From contig JAGOJU010000012.1 of NCBI GenBank assembly GCA_017994935.1, positions 1 to 64,000 of the forward strand: a stretch of 64,000 bases of DNA, in the 5' to 3' direction. The stretch is from Opitutaceae bacterium (lineage in GTDB: Bacteria; Verrucomicrobiota; Verrucomicrobiia; Opitutales; Opitutaceae). Numbering within the stretch: position 1 is the first letter of the stretch; the number at the start of each line of letters is the position of its first letter. The notes below the pieces were generated by a model. It made no database searches. It had not been told where the DNA came from and was given only the letters and a program-made list of their open reading frames with translations. Made by a program: the position numbers and the translations under genes. Shown piece after piece: positions 9,084-17,240 of the stretch.

Positions 9084-9365
9084 TCAACCTCGTCGCCAGC
9101 AATAGAGCAGGGTGCAGACTGCACCCATTGCGAGGGTCGGGAGGATGACCCATCCGGGGTTGATGGGCACGCGGTAGTGGCGCATGGCCCAATCGACGAT
9201 GATGCATTTCAGCACGATGGCGATCCAGCCCCAGACCAGGCGTTTTTCGACGAGCCTGCTTCGAGGTTCACGTGACTGCACATCGACGCCCTTCACGAAG
9301 GCGACGTCGTAGTCATGGGGCGGCGACTCCCCGCGCGTGAGGAGATGGATCAGGTTCGCGAACAT
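9084..9365 (-). CDS. Small hypothetical membrane protein
   Basis: A 93-residue protein with a polar N-terminal half (LTRGESPPHDYDVAFVKGVD) and two hydrophobic segments in the C-terminal half (WGWIAIVLKCIIVDWAM and VILPTLAMGAVCTLLYCW). I do not recognise the family. ATG 9365 is preferred over TTG 9380. It lies 125 nt upstream of the penicillin-acylase gene on the same strand and may be in the same transcript. It is supported by a protein-like composition and membrane topology rather than by homology. Confidence 0.5.
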   Translation of the reverse strand: MFANLIHLLTRGESPPHDYDVAFVKGVDVQSREPRSRLVEKRLVWGWIAIVLKCIIVDWAMRHYRVPINPGWVILPTLAMGAVCTLLYCWRRG

Positions 9366-9557
9366 CGAAGGAGAGCTCAAGTTAGCTCAATTCTGTCGAA
9401 AGGAAAGCGCGTGCTCCCCAACTACAGAATGAAGAGGCTTCGCGCCTCCGGGAGATTCAACCCAATGCCGAACCTCACAGGTATCGCGCACCAGGCGGCC
9501 AGGTGGAGACATTGCCCCGGCCTCGCTCAGTGAGCTGCGGCGGGACCGGATCAAGCG

Positions 9558-10550
9558 TCAGCGCAGAGAGGACACGTCTGCGGCCTTGTGCAGCCGCAGC
9601 ATCTCCTCATCCGAGAGTGCTCGGTTGAAAACGGCCAGACCGCCGAAACGTCCGATGGTTGTTCCTCCCAGAATGTCTTTCACCGCATAGCGCGCGCCCA
9701 CGGTGAAATCGCTTCCGCCTCCGGGTTTCGTGGTGGCGTCACGCTTCGCATCGTAGGCAAAAATGCCGCGCCCGTGGTAGTAGGGGTTCATGCCCCGATC
9801 CCTGCCACCGGGGCCTTCCTGCGTGAAGTACCGGTCCTCGCGACGGTGTTTCACGGGGTCGAGCTTCAATTCGTCCAGGAGGCCATTCACGTAGGCACGC
9901 ACGTAGACACCGTCATAGGTGAAGCCAAGGGTGCACCATTCCTCTGTCGGCACCACGTGGGCGCTGACGGCATAGTCACCGTTCCAAGGGAGCGGAGAGC
10001 CGTCGGCGCGGCGGGTGACACCGCCCTCGCTGGAGATGTGGGGAGTCAACTTGTTTGGTCCGCCATAGAACGGCATGTTCATGAGCAAGGCATACTGACG
10101 TGTGCCGCTGTCGTCGCCACGGCCCTTGCCCTCGGCCCACATGCCTGCGATCGCGCGGCTCTGATTCAGGTCAACGATGCGGACAACGGCAAACATGCTC
10201 ACCTGCGCCCTGGGACCGGATATGTTGAGGTCGCCCGTCTCGGCATAGGGAATGACAAAATACTTCTTCCCATCCAAGTCGGCCGAGAAACCGGAGAAAG
10301 GTCCCCCGGCGATTCGCGATATGGGACCTCCCACCTCGCGCAAAGCATGCTTCTGGGCGGTTGCCTGCGACAGGCGCTGCTGGCCGGCCTCCTCGCCGAA
10401 TGTCCAGAATGCGACGAGGCCGGGAGTGCGTTCGACCACATGTGGATCGCCGGCGAAGCCTGCCGTCAGGCCGGAGCAGGACAGCGCCAGCGCGCAGCCA
10501 AGGATCCGCCGTTTCGCGGGATGAGGAGTTTTCGAATATTTCGGGAACAT
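9558..10550 (-). CDS. Exported LamG-domain (concanavalin-like) protein
   Basis: A 330-residue protein with a signal peptide ([20 protein letters not shown], cleavage near residue 34) and a single LamG/concanavalin-A-like jelly-roll domain. Typical features are the opening [11 protein letters not shown], the central [19 protein letters not shown], and the closing [22 protein letters not shown]. Such domains bind carbohydrate or sit in cell-surface proteins; Verrucomicrobia and Planctomycetes encode many. No catalytic domain is attached. It is downstream of the toxin-antitoxin pair on the same strand (37-nt gap) but probably unrelated to it. Confidence 0.8.
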   Translation of the reverse strand: MFPKYSKTPHPAKRRILGCALALSCSGLTAGFAGDPHVVERTPGLVAFWTFGEEAGQQRLSQATAQKHALREVGGPISRIAGGPFSGFSADLDGKKYFVIPYAETGDLNISGPRAQVSMFAVVRIVDLNQSRAIAGMWAEGKGRGDDSGTRQYALLMNMPFYGGPNKLTPHISSEGGVTRRADGSPLPWNGDYAVSAHVVPTEEWCTLGFTYDGVYVRAYVNGLLDELKLDPVKHRREDRYFTQEGPGGRDRGMNPYYHGRGIFAYDAKRDATTKPGGGSDFTVGARYAVKDILGGTTIGRFGGLAVFNRALSDEEMLRLHKAADVSSLR

Positions 10551-10587
10551 GGAGAATGCAGAACGGGACCGTACCTGTCAGGGGCGG

Positions 10588-11019
10588 TCAAGGTCCTACG
10601 GCAAGTCCGACAGCCTTCGCCAACACGATCTGGTTCGCATCGAAGCTGAGAAAACGCTTCGAGCCGGCCAGCTTCGCGTGGGCGACATGGAGGATGTCGA
10701 AAGCGCGATGTCCGCCCTTGAGGGTATGGCGGTCCGAAATCGCATTTGCCTCTGCCAGAATCTCCTCGGGCGTTATCCCGCTAGGATGCCAGCGACCGGC
10801 AACGCGGTCCTCTGCGAAGGCCTCAAGGCGAAGTGCCGCCCCGCCTTGGGGAAGAAGTCCCCGGAATTCTGCGAAGCGCAGCGCATTTCCAAGTTCGTAT
10901 TCGTTTAATGACGACAAGATGAGGGGACCGGCTGCTCTGGCCAGAAACGCCATTGCAGTCGACGTATGGGCATCCTTCCGATAAAGCGAAAACAGGAAAC
11001 TCGTGTCGCAGGAGAGCAT
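10588..11019 (-). CDS. vapC: VapC-type PIN-domain toxin
   Basis: A 143-residue PIN-domain ribonuclease of the VapC toxin family. VapC proteins stop growth by cutting specific RNAs, often initiator tRNA or 23S rRNA, and are neutralised by a partner antitoxin. Candidate acidic metal ligands occur in order: CDTSFLFSLY (Asp5), the Glu of SLNEYELGNAL, the Asp of AFDILHVAHA, and the Asp of FLSFDANQ. It starts 3 nt after the antitoxin stop codon, the normal antitoxin-toxin order. The protein looks intact, so the system may be active. Confidence 0.85.
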   Translation of the reverse strand: MLSCDTSFLFSLYRKDAHTSTAMAFLARAAGPLILSSLNEYELGNALRFAEFRGLLPQGGAALRLEAFAEDRVAGRWHPSGITPEEILAEANAISDRHTLKGGHRAFDILHVAHAKLAGSKRFLSFDANQIVLAKAVGLAVGP

Positions 11020-11022
11020 GGC

Positions 11023-11268
11023 TCACCAATTGCCCTGCGCTTCCTTGAGCAGTCGCTCGCTCTGTCTGGTCGTGAGAGCCTTGTCCGTTCGAGTGATGCG
11101 CAGCGCCGCGCTCCCGGCCCAGTCCACCTTGCCTGGGGACTCATCCGGCGGCACAACCTTTGCGACGACCTTCCCTCTCCGCGTCACCTGTACCTCCTGC
11201 CCGGTCGCAACCCACTTCAGGACCTTGGAATAGTTGTTCCGGAGTTCGCGAACGGTGGCCGTTTTCAT
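11023..11268 (-). CDS. Phd/YefM-family antitoxin
   Basis: An 81-residue antitoxin of the Phd/YefM type. Its N-terminus (MKTATVRELRNNYSKVLKWV, then GQEVQVTRRGKVVAKVVPP) is the DNA-binding Phd fold; the C-terminal tail (TTRQSERLLKEAQGNW) would wrap around the toxin. The ATG at 11268 is chosen because it starts this conserved segment. A perfect palindrome ends 1 nt upstream of the start codon, which supports autorepression by the antitoxin or toxin-antitoxin complex. It is followed directly by vapC. Confidence 0.85.
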   Translation of the reverse strand: MKTATVRELRNNYSKVLKWVATGQEVQVTRRGKVVAKVVPPDESPGKVDWAGSAALRITRTDKALTTRQSERLLKEAQGNW

Positions 11269-11269
11269 T

Positions 11270-11290
11270 GTGCTACAAAAATTGTAGCAC
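11270..11290 (-). promoter_or_regulatory. Palindromic operator/promoter of the Phd-VapC operon
   Basis: A perfect 9-bp inverted repeat with 3-nt spacer, GTGCTACAA-N3-TTGTAGCAC, ends 1 nt before the antitoxin ATG. Read on the minus strand it contains TACAAT (11286-11281), a good -10 hexamer. A start site about 7 nt further on leaves only about 6 nt before the ATG, so the mRNA may be nearly leaderless and the bound antitoxin would cover both promoter and start. This fits the known autoregulation of Phd-type systems; the exact start site is inferred. Confidence 0.75.
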
Positions 11291-11317
11291 ATAGGCCTCG
11301 ACACAAGGCTTATCTCC

Positions 11318-11444
11318 GCGCCTGAAGCGGGGGACCAGTGGCCACTGGCGACCCATTCAAAGGGATGGGCTTTTTGTAGACGATTTTTGCCCCGGGCTGT
11401 AGGTTTCCTCAGCAGAAACCCGTATGCTACTTCGACTCAGGCGC
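11318..11444 (+). ncRNA. Structured leader RNA; c-di-AMP (ydaO/yuaA) riboswitch-like candidate
   Basis: A perfect 8-bp stem (GCGCCTGA 11318-11325 with TCAGGCGC 11437-11444) encloses three hairpins: 11335-11348, 11352-11369 (followed by five T, 11371-11375) and 11402-11420. From memory of the ydaO/yuaA consensus, the segment GCGGGGGACCA (11327-11337) and the 3' segment ACCCG..GCTA.CT.CG..AGGC (11418-11442) resemble conserved parts of that aptamer, but the usual P2 hairpin is missing and the central GGGGUGAA is degenerate. It precedes a cluster of cell-envelope lipoprotein genes in the same orientation, a typical target class for c-di-AMP control. A structured RNA is more certain than its identity. 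Confidence 0.35.
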
Positions 11445-11700
11445 TGAAATTGAACGCGACGCGGAAGGTCGTCGATTGTGAGCTTGGTCAGGTTGCGGCG
11501 AGAATATTCGAACTTCGAAGCAATCCTGAGGGGGGCCAGACCGGATGGCTTTTGGGGCTACTTCTTCTAATAACTATTAAACAACACGTTATGTAGACGT
11601 ATGTTGTGTTGGGGCTTGCTTTTCGGCTCTTTCGGGAGGATTGAGTGTCTTGAGTTTCCGTATGACTCGAGTTGGTTTCCGTTCATCCCTTCTTTCCATC
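11445..11700 (+). other. Non-coding leader between the structured RNA and the envelope operon
   Basis: About 255 nt without a recognisable gene. It includes a weak hairpin GCCA/TGGC followed by TTTT near 11537-11553, which could be part of an expression platform, and an imperfect palindrome ACAACA/TGTTGT near 11581-11608. A GGAGGA at 11635 lies too far from ATG 11701 to serve it; it could serve a TTG at 11641, giving a 20-residue N-terminal extension of the next protein. Confidence 0.35.
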
Positions 11701-12930
11701 ATGAAGAACGTAGCTGCCCGTGCGTTTGCGATGCTTTTCGTTTCGTCTCTTGCCGTGGCCCAGTCGACGGTTGAGACGAAAACAACGACGGAATCTCCGG
11801 TGCCCCAGGTGAGAACGCGGACCTATGTCAATGCAGCCGGGGAAACGGTCACCGAGCGGGTGACCACAACCGTCGTTCGCGAGTCCGAGTCCGCTCGCAA
11901 GACTTACAAGGCCGCGATCTTCGTCACCAACCGTTCGGGAACGGAGAACGACGCGAAGATACCGGTGCTGGAGGATTTCATCTCTTCGCAGATTGCGGAC
12001 CTGGGGTTTTCGGTGCTCACGCGCGAGGCAACCGTTGATTCGCTCAGGAAGTTCGATCCGGAGGTAGCGTCCAAATCGCGTCCGGCCGACAGCCTTGACG
12101 CCCAGCTGACCGAGCAATCCTCTGCGCTGCGACTCGCGCAAAACATGGGGGTCGATTACATCGTGCAGGCCTCAATCGCCGGGTTCACGAGAAAGATCAA
12201 CAACCTCAAGGCCTACGGCGTCGACGCAAAGAACGAGGAACTCACGCTGCGCGTGACCTACAAGATCCTCGATGCATCGGCGGGCGGCAGCCTGACGGGT
12301 GATACCGTGAGGGTTTCCTCGACCGTGCAGCAGACTGCGGCTTCGGCGAATGAACTGACGGGTGCGTTCGACGAGCTTCTCGACGCTGCCGCTCAGAAGA
12401 TCACTTCAGGTCTGTCCGCGAGGATCGCCGCGAACCGCATTGCTCCGGCTGCCGACAAGGCGGCCCACGTCACGATAACCCTTCAACTCGAGGCGGCCGA
12501 TGTGATGATTCCGGATGTTCGAATCGGCGCGGAAAATACCGTTTCGATCAGCGAATCGAAACACAAGGTGGCCCCGCTCAATGCGAGTGTCGAGGTGGAC
12601 GGCGTGGCGGTTGGCACGGCTCCCGGGCCTATTTCACTTCGTCCTGGCTTCACAAAGCTTCGAATCACCCGCGACGGCTTCAAACCATGGGAGCGCACGA
12701 TCAATGCGGTCCAGGGGCAGACGCTCACGGTTGCCCTGTCGATGAGCGACGAGGGATATGCCCGCTGGAAGGATGCGACTGACTTCATCAACAGCCTGAA
12801 GAACGGGGCAAAGCTGAGCGATGCCCAGGTGAAAGTGCTGGAAGGCTACGGCAAGATGCTCTCGGAAAGCTTCTCGCGCATGGATACCAAGGAAAACATG
12901 AAACTGATCATCCCTGGTGTGCGTTTCTGA
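11701..12930 (+). CDS. Exported CsgG-like protein with C-terminal PEGA domain
   Basis: A 409-residue protein with a signal peptide (MKNVAARAFAMLFVSSLAVA). Residues about 60-250 resemble the CsgG/LpoB-like alpha-beta fold (TYKAAIFVTNRSG, EDFISSQIADLGFSVLTREA, NMGVDYIVQASIAGF). Residues about 300-350 form a PEGA domain (NASVEVDGVAVGTAPGPISL, then GFTKLRITRDGFKPWERTI), often found in surface proteins. It lacks a lipobox and so is predicted soluble periplasmic. It is the first gene of a five-gene plus-strand cluster of envelope proteins. The start could lie upstream at TTG 11641 or ATG 11662, but only ATG 11701 gives a clean signal peptide. Confidence 0.7.
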   Translation: MKNVAARAFAMLFVSSLAVAQSTVETKTTTESPVPQVRTRTYVNAAGETVTERVTTTVVRESESARKTYKAAIFVTNRSGTENDAKIPVLEDFISSQIADLGFSVLTREATVDSLRKFDPEVASKSRPADSLDAQLTEQSSALRLAQNMGVDYIVQASIAGFTRKINNLKAYGVDAKNEELTLRVTYKILDASAGGSLTGDTVRVSSTVQQTAASANELTGAFDELLDAAAQKITSGLSARIAANRIAPAADKAAHVTITLQLEAADVMIPDVRIGAENTVSISESKHKVAPLNASVEVDGVAVGTAPGPISLRPGFTKLRITRDGFKPWERTINAVQGQTLTVALSMSDEGYARWKDATDFINSLKNGAKLSDAQVKVLEGYGKMLSESFSRMDTKENMKLIIPGVRF

Positions 12931-12998
12931 ACTCCGCCGGCGGATTGATCAACCACGTCTCATTCTGAGAATCGCCAGACAAAACCACCAGATTAGCC

Positions 12999-13883
12999 AT
13001 GAAACTTTCACCGACTCTCGTTGCATTTCTTGCACTCAGCTGGGGCGTTGTTTCCCTGTCTGCGCAGAATCCTGCCGCTTCCGCCACGAATGGCGGACTC
13101 AAGAAACTGGCCATTGGGACCGTCAAAGTGGGCAAGGCGGTTCTTGCCGACGCATCGGATTCCGGCCGAAGGACGAAGATGCAGCGCATGACGGAGAATC
13201 TGAATGCCCAGCTGCTTTCGGCGTTCCAGACATCGAGGCGGTTCCAGCTTGTGGGACGCGCCGACGGGGATGCGCTTGCGGAGGAGGCGGGTGCTACGGG
13301 GCGCGCGTTCAGTTTCGGAGATGCGGACTACCTCCTTGTCGTCACGGTGGATGATTTCCAGGACATGATGGAGACGAAGACCTTTGCCGCGCTGGGCACA
13401 ACGGTCACCTCGCGCACGATACGGTTCGCTGCGATCTCCACGATTTACGATGCGAAGACCAACGCCGTCGTCGAGACGGCAAACATCGATGTCTCCCGCG
13501 TTGCTCCGGAAGAACAGCGCGGATCCACCACGGGCGACACTCGAGATGCCATCCTGCGTGAATTGACAAAGGAGCTTGCCGAGAAGACTGCGCAGCATGT
13601 GGCCGATGTGATCTATCCCGCACGGGTGGTCGCAAAGACGGACAAGACCGTGACGATCAGTCGCGGGGAAGGCTCTGGCATCGCCAGCGGACAATTGTGG
13701 GAGGTCTTTGCCCTTGGGGAGGAGATGAAGGACCCCGACACCGGTGCGAGTCTCGGCCGTGAGGAGCTTTCCGTGGGAAAGGTGCGCGTGACCCGGGTGA
13801 CCGCAAAGACATCCCAGGCGATGGTCCTGGAGGACACCGGCATTGAGCGCAATGCCGTTGTGCGCCGCGTCGTCGCCCCCTGA
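12999..13883 (+). CDS. Exported CsgG-family-like protein
   Basis: A 294-residue protein with a signal peptide (MKLSPTLVAFLALSWGVVSLS) and a CsgG-like body: LKKLAIGTVKVGKAV, TENLNAQLLSAFQTSRRFQL, DADYLLVVTVDDFQD, then a C-terminal beta domain (ISRGEGSGIASGQLWEVFAL) like those in flagellar FlgT and CsgG relatives. CsgG forms an outer-membrane secretion channel for curli, but that function cannot be assumed because no curlin genes are present. It is 68 nt after the PEGA protein gene. CAAAACCACCA occupies the ribosome-binding position and recurs before the LpoB-like gene. Confidence 0.65.
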   Translation: MKLSPTLVAFLALSWGVVSLSAQNPAASATNGGLKKLAIGTVKVGKAVLADASDSGRRTKMQRMTENLNAQLLSAFQTSRRFQLVGRADGDALAEEAGATGRAFSFGDADYLLVVTVDDFQDMMETKTFAALGTTVTSRTIRFAAISTIYDAKTNAVVETANIDVSRVAPEEQRGSTTGDTRDAILRELTKELAEKTAQHVADVIYPARVVAKTDKTVTISRGEGSGIASGQLWEVFALGEEMKDPDTGASLGREELSVGKVRVTRVTAKTSQAMVLEDTGIERNAVVRRVVAP

Positions 13884-13957
13884 AACAAAGCGCGATCCCC
13901 GAACACCATCGCAGTGGCCGCCACCCACGGGCGGACCGTTGCCTCCAGTATTTGTCC

Positions 13958-15547
13958 ATGTCCCTTCTTTCCGCTTCAACTTCGTCATTTTTCAACTGCG
14001 TGAAAATCCGCCGTCCATGGCTGCTTGCGTCGGGGGGCATGCTTGCGCTGGCGGGCTGCCAGACCTACACGATGTCGACGGCGAACCGCGACAGCGCAGT
14101 GCGGTCGGGCTCGATTGAGCGCGCGGTGCAGATTGCGGATCTCGACGCGGAGAAACACAGGACCGGCAACGACGCCGTGCTGTACCGCCTCGAGCAGGGG
14201 TCCATCCTGCGGCAGGCCGCACTCGCGGGGATCGCTGCACCGGATTCGATTGCCCCACCCGCGCCGGATTCGAGTGCCGCAACCGCTGGCGACGGATCGC
14301 AGGCTGGCGCAGCGGCTCCGTCATCGTCCGCGGACTTCTATTTCAAGAAAAGCCTGGAGGCTTTCAATGCGGCTGACGAACGGGTTAGCCAGTTTGAGGA
14401 GCAGGCCAGGGTGAAGCTTGGCTCCAGCACGGTCGCGATGTTCACCACGCAGGCCAACACGCCGTACACAGGCCGTGCCTATGATCGGGTGATGATGAAT
14501 GCCTACAAGGCGCTCGATTTCCTGCAGCTTGGTGATTTTGATGCCGCCAGGGTTGAACTCAACCGGGCGCTCCAGAGGCAGCGTGACGCCGTGGCGGAGA
14601 ACGCCCGTCGAATCGAGGAGGCTACGGAGGAGGCGCAGCGTGCCCGTGAGGGCAGGGCCGAGGACAATCAACGTTACGACGTGGACAAGGCCCGCAGCGA
14701 CTCGATGAGCGGACCTGCGTTCGCCGAGGTGGAGGCGGAGCTGGATGCCCGCATCAAGCCCTATGGCGACTACGTCAATCCCTTCGTCGTGTTTCTCGAC
14801 GGTCTTTATTTCGTCACGAGGGCCGAGAACGGATCGGATCTCGAGCGAGCGCGCAAGTCATTCGAACGCGTGGCCGGAATGGCACCTGACAATCCCTATG
14901 CGCGAGCCGACTGGCAGATGGCTGAAGCGGCGGCGAACGGGCGCCTGCCCACCGGTCTGACCTATGTCATCTTTGAAGCGGGAAGCGCACCGTACCGTGA
15001 GAGCAAGCGCATCGATCTGCCGGTGTTTCCCCTGACGGGCAAGGTGTCGTACGTTGGGGCCGCGTTTCCCAAGCTGCATTTCCAGGCCGGCCCGGAAAGC
15101 GTGCTTTCGGTGGTTGCGGGCGGATCGGCGCATACGACTTCCTTGGTCAGCAGCATGGATTCCGTGGTGGCCCGCGACTTCAGGAACGAGTGGCCCGCGA
15201 TCATCACCAAGACCATTCTCACGACCGTGACCAAGGCGGCGGTCGACGGCGTCATCCAGAAACAGGCGAAGGACAAGTGGGGCATCACGGGTCAGCTTGT
15301 GGCCAAGGCCGCAACCGTCGCATGGGGCACCTCGACCAACCTCGCCGATACACGGACCTGGCGCAGTCTGCCGAGGGAATTCCAATATCTGCGCCTGACC
15401 ACGCCCGCCGACCGGAAACTCACGATCTCCTCGGGATCGCAGAGCAGGAGCGTCGACATCCTTCCCGGCGGTGTGAACGTCGTCTATGTGAAGATGAATG
15501 ATGTGAATTCTCCCCTTCTGGTATCCCAGTTCGCACTCACCCGCTGA
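13958..15547 (+). CDS. COG3014-like outer-membrane lipoprotein
   Basis: A 529-residue lipoprotein. The signal peptide ends in the lipobox LALAGC, so the mature protein starts at Cys (about residue 32). A helical, TPR-like body follows (YDRVMMNAYKALDFLQLGDF, ARVELNRALQRQRDAV, ENGSDLERARKSFERVAGM), with a C-terminal beta region. This pattern matches the COG3014 family that occurs beside LpoB and YcfL genes in many Gram-negative bacteria. An in-frame TTG at 13952 is two codons upstream of the chosen ATG 13958. The function is unknown; context suggests envelope or peptidoglycan synthase regulation. Confidence 0.75.
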   Translation: MSLLSASTSSFFNCVKIRRPWLLASGGMLALAGCQTYTMSTANRDSAVRSGSIERAVQIADLDAEKHRTGNDAVLYRLEQGSILRQAALAGIAAPDSIAPPAPDSSAATAGDGSQAGAAAPSSSADFYFKKSLEAFNAADERVSQFEEQARVKLGSSTVAMFTTQANTPYTGRAYDRVMMNAYKALDFLQLGDFDAARVELNRALQRQRDAVAENARRIEEATEEAQRAREGRAEDNQRYDVDKARSDSMSGPAFAEVEAELDARIKPYGDYVNPFVVFLDGLYFVTRAENGSDLERARKSFERVAGMAPDNPYARADWQMAEAAANGRLPTGLTYVIFEAGSAPYRESKRIDLPVFPLTGKVSYVGAAFPKLHFQAGPESVLSVVAGGSAHTTSLVSSMDSVVARDFRNEWPAIITKTILTTVTKAAVDGVIQKQAKDKWGITGQLVAKAATVAWGTSTNLADTRTWRSLPREFQYLRLTTPADRKLTISSGSQSRSVDILPGGVNVVYVKMNDVNSPLLVSQFALTR

Positions 15548-15570
15548 ACCCCATGGCATCCTTTTCCGAT

Positions 15571-15987
15571 ATGAAACGCCCACTCCTCATCCTGATTGTC
15601 GCTACCGGCCTTCTAGCCGGATGCTCCACCAGCAATATCAATACCGTCTCCCGCTCGGAGTCGCAGGCGGCTCCTGAAATGGTGGGCGACAAGCGCATCA
15701 TCACCGACGCGTCGCTTGGCAAGATGATCCGCATTGTCGGTGTCAACCAAGCGACCGTCTCCGGCAACCTGAAGAAGATCCAGGTCACGCTCGAGAACGC
15801 AAAGAACGATCCGCGCACGATCAGCTACAAGTTCGAGTGGGTGGACAAGGACGGCATGGCGACGGGTGGCCTCGGTGAGATGTGGAGGCCGCTCCAGTTT
15901 GGAGGCCGCGAAACCAAGACGGTTTCCGCCGTGGCCACTTCGCCCAAGGCGGTCGACTTTACCCTCAAGCTTGCCGAGGCCCGGTAA
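15571..15987 (+). CDS. ycfL: YcfL-like lipoprotein
   Basis: A 138-residue lipoprotein of the YcfL (DUF1425, COG5633) family. The signal peptide MKRPLLILIVATGLLAGC ends in a clear lipobox. The mature domain has the fold's typical segments (LGKMIRIVGVNQATVSGNLK, QVTLENAKNDPRTISYKFEW, EMWRPLQFGGRETKTVSAVA). In enterobacteria ycfL is directly next to lpoB, exactly as here. ATG 15571 is preferred over ATG 15553 because it gives a standard signal peptide. Its role is unknown beyond the link to LpoB. Confidence 0.85.
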   Translation: MKRPLLILIVATGLLAGCSTSNINTVSRSESQAAPEMVGDKRIITDASLGKMIRIVGVNQATVSGNLKKIQVTLENAKNDPRTISYKFEWVDKDGMATGGLGEMWRPLQFGGRETKTVSAVATSPKAVDFTLKLAEAR

Positions 15988-16034
15988 TCCCATTCCTTTC
16001 CTAAGAACCTTTTCTTCAAAACCACCACCGACAC

Positions 16035-16637
16035 ATGAACGCTCGAAACTTCATCTTTTCCGCGGCTGTGATTCCCGCCGCCTTGTTTCTCGGAGGCTGT
16101 GAAACTCCCGCCGCGTACACCGATTCCAAGGGCACTGGCACCGTTGTTTCACTCGACCAGATCGACATCCAGGACTGGAATCGCGCGGCGGACGAACTTG
16201 TGGCGTCGCTTCTCGCCAGCGGAGTGCTCGAACGCGCGCCTGAGCAACCCGCGATCCTCGCGATCTCCCGCATCGTCAATAACACGATGCAGCAGATCGA
16301 CACGGATTCGCTCACGAAGAAGATCCGCGTCGAACTGAACCGCTCGGGCAAGACCATCACGACCACGACCCTCGGGCTCGGCGGCAAGGCCGAGGATCCT
16401 CTCGCCAAGGAGGCCGCGGAAATGCAGGCGATGCTGGGCGGTCAGAAGAAGACCACGACCCTGCCTTACTACACGCTGTCGGGCAAACTGATCGAGGATC
16501 GCGCGCGCGCGGGAAGAACCCGTCAGGTCACCTACACCTTCCAGATGTCCCTGACGACCGTGAAGGACGGCCTCGCCGTCTGGGAGGATGAAAAGCAGAT
16601 CACGAAGATCGGCACCAAACCGTCCGTCGGATTCTGA
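16035..16637 (+). CDS. lpoB: LpoB-like penicillin-binding-protein activator lipoprotein
   Basis: A 200-residue outer-membrane lipoprotein (lipobox LFLGGC) matching LpoB/COG3417. LpoB spans the periplasm and activates the synthase PBP1b. Recognisable segments are RAADELVASLLASGVLER, PAILAISRIVNNTMQQIDTD, LTKKIRVELNRSGK and TYTFQMSLTTVKDGLAVWED, in the order seen in family members. Its neighbours YcfL and COG3014 reinforce the call. It is the last gene of the cluster and is followed by strong GC-rich hairpins. No class A penicillin-binding protein gene is in the window. Confidence 0.85.
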   Translation: MNARNFIFSAAVIPAALFLGGCETPAAYTDSKGTGTVVSLDQIDIQDWNRAADELVASLLASGVLERAPEQPAILAISRIVNNTMQQIDTDSLTKKIRVELNRSGKTITTTTLGLGGKAEDPLAKEAAEMQAMLGGQKKTTTLPYYTLSGKLIEDRARAGRTRQVTYTFQMSLTTVKDGLAVWEDEKQITKIGTKPSVGF

Positions 16638-16649
16638 GTCACCCCGCGC

Positions 16650-16716
16650 ACGCGGAGGCTGGCCTCCGTGTCAGACGGCGTGAGGCGCGCCGCAGTGGCG
16701 GCGGATCTCCGCCGCC
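16650..16716. terminator. Double GC hairpin between convergent lpoB and VOC genes
   Basis: Two adjacent inverted repeats lie between the convergent stop codons. The first has 10-bp arms with one G-T pair (16650-16659 and 16662-16671). The second is a perfect 8-bp stem GGCGGCGG/CCGCCGCC with a 4-nt loop (16697-16704 and 16709-16716). Neither has a T tract. They probably terminate transcription or stabilise mRNA ends from both directions, and could also be a REP-like element. Confidence 0.45.
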
Positions 16717-16717
16717 C

Positions 16718-17233
16718 TCACAGCACGACGGGCGGCTCGGCCAGCAGCGATTGAATGTCGAGGCAGACGGTGGTCATCACCGTCTCGCCGGCCGGTGAGC
16801 GCGGCCACTGCTCGCGGGGCTTGTCCCAGGTGAGTTCGAGGCCGTTGCCATCGGGGTCGTGGAGGTAGAGCGACTCGCTGACACCGTGGTCGGAGCAGCC
16901 ATCGAGTTCGATGTTTGCCTTCCTGAGGCGGCGCAGGGCGTCCGCCAGGGCGGGACGGGTGGGGTAGAGAATGGCGGCGTGAAAGAGCCCCGTGGTTCCG
17001 GGTGGAGGCGGGATTCCTCCCAGGCTTTCCCAGGTATTGAGTCCGATGAAGTGGTGGTATCCGCCGGCGGAGAGGAACGCCGCCTGCTTGTTGAAACGCT
17101 GCACCAGTTGAAACCCGAGGATGTCGCGATAGAAGCCGATGGAGCGCTCCAGATCGGACACCTTGAGATGAATGTGTCCGATGCGGACACCGGGGTGCAC
17201 CGGAGGATTCGGTTCGGCTTTTCGGGTTGGCAT
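16718..17233 (-). CDS. VOC (glyoxalase/dioxygenase) superfamily protein
   Basis: A 171-residue vicinal-oxygen-chelate protein. Two beta-alpha-beta-beta-beta modules are visible: the first opens with IGHIHLKVSDLERSIGFYRD, the second carries LFHAAILYPTRPALADALRR and closes with YLHDPDGNGLELTWDKP. His and Glu in these strands are the likely metal ligands. This matches catechol-2,3-dioxygenase-like proteins, but the substrate is unknown. ATG 17233 is chosen because the upstream frame overlaps glgA with no conserved sequence; it begins 7 nt after the glgA stop, so the two are probably cotranscribed. Confidence 0.85.
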   Translation of the reverse strand: MPTRKAEPNPPVHPGVRIGHIHLKVSDLERSIGFYRDILGFQLVQRFNKQAAFLSAGGYHHFIGLNTWESLGGIPPPPGTTGLFHAAILYPTRPALADALRRLRKANIELDGCSDHGVSESLYLHDPDGNGLELTWDKPREQWPRSPAGETVMTTVCLDIQSLLAEPPVVL

Positions 17234-17240
17234 GGAAGGG

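Noticed and set aside
11387..11596. 69-codon frame within the envelope-operon leader
   Set aside because: No recognisable protein features, and it overlaps the structured RNA candidate. A coding remnant cannot be fully excluded.
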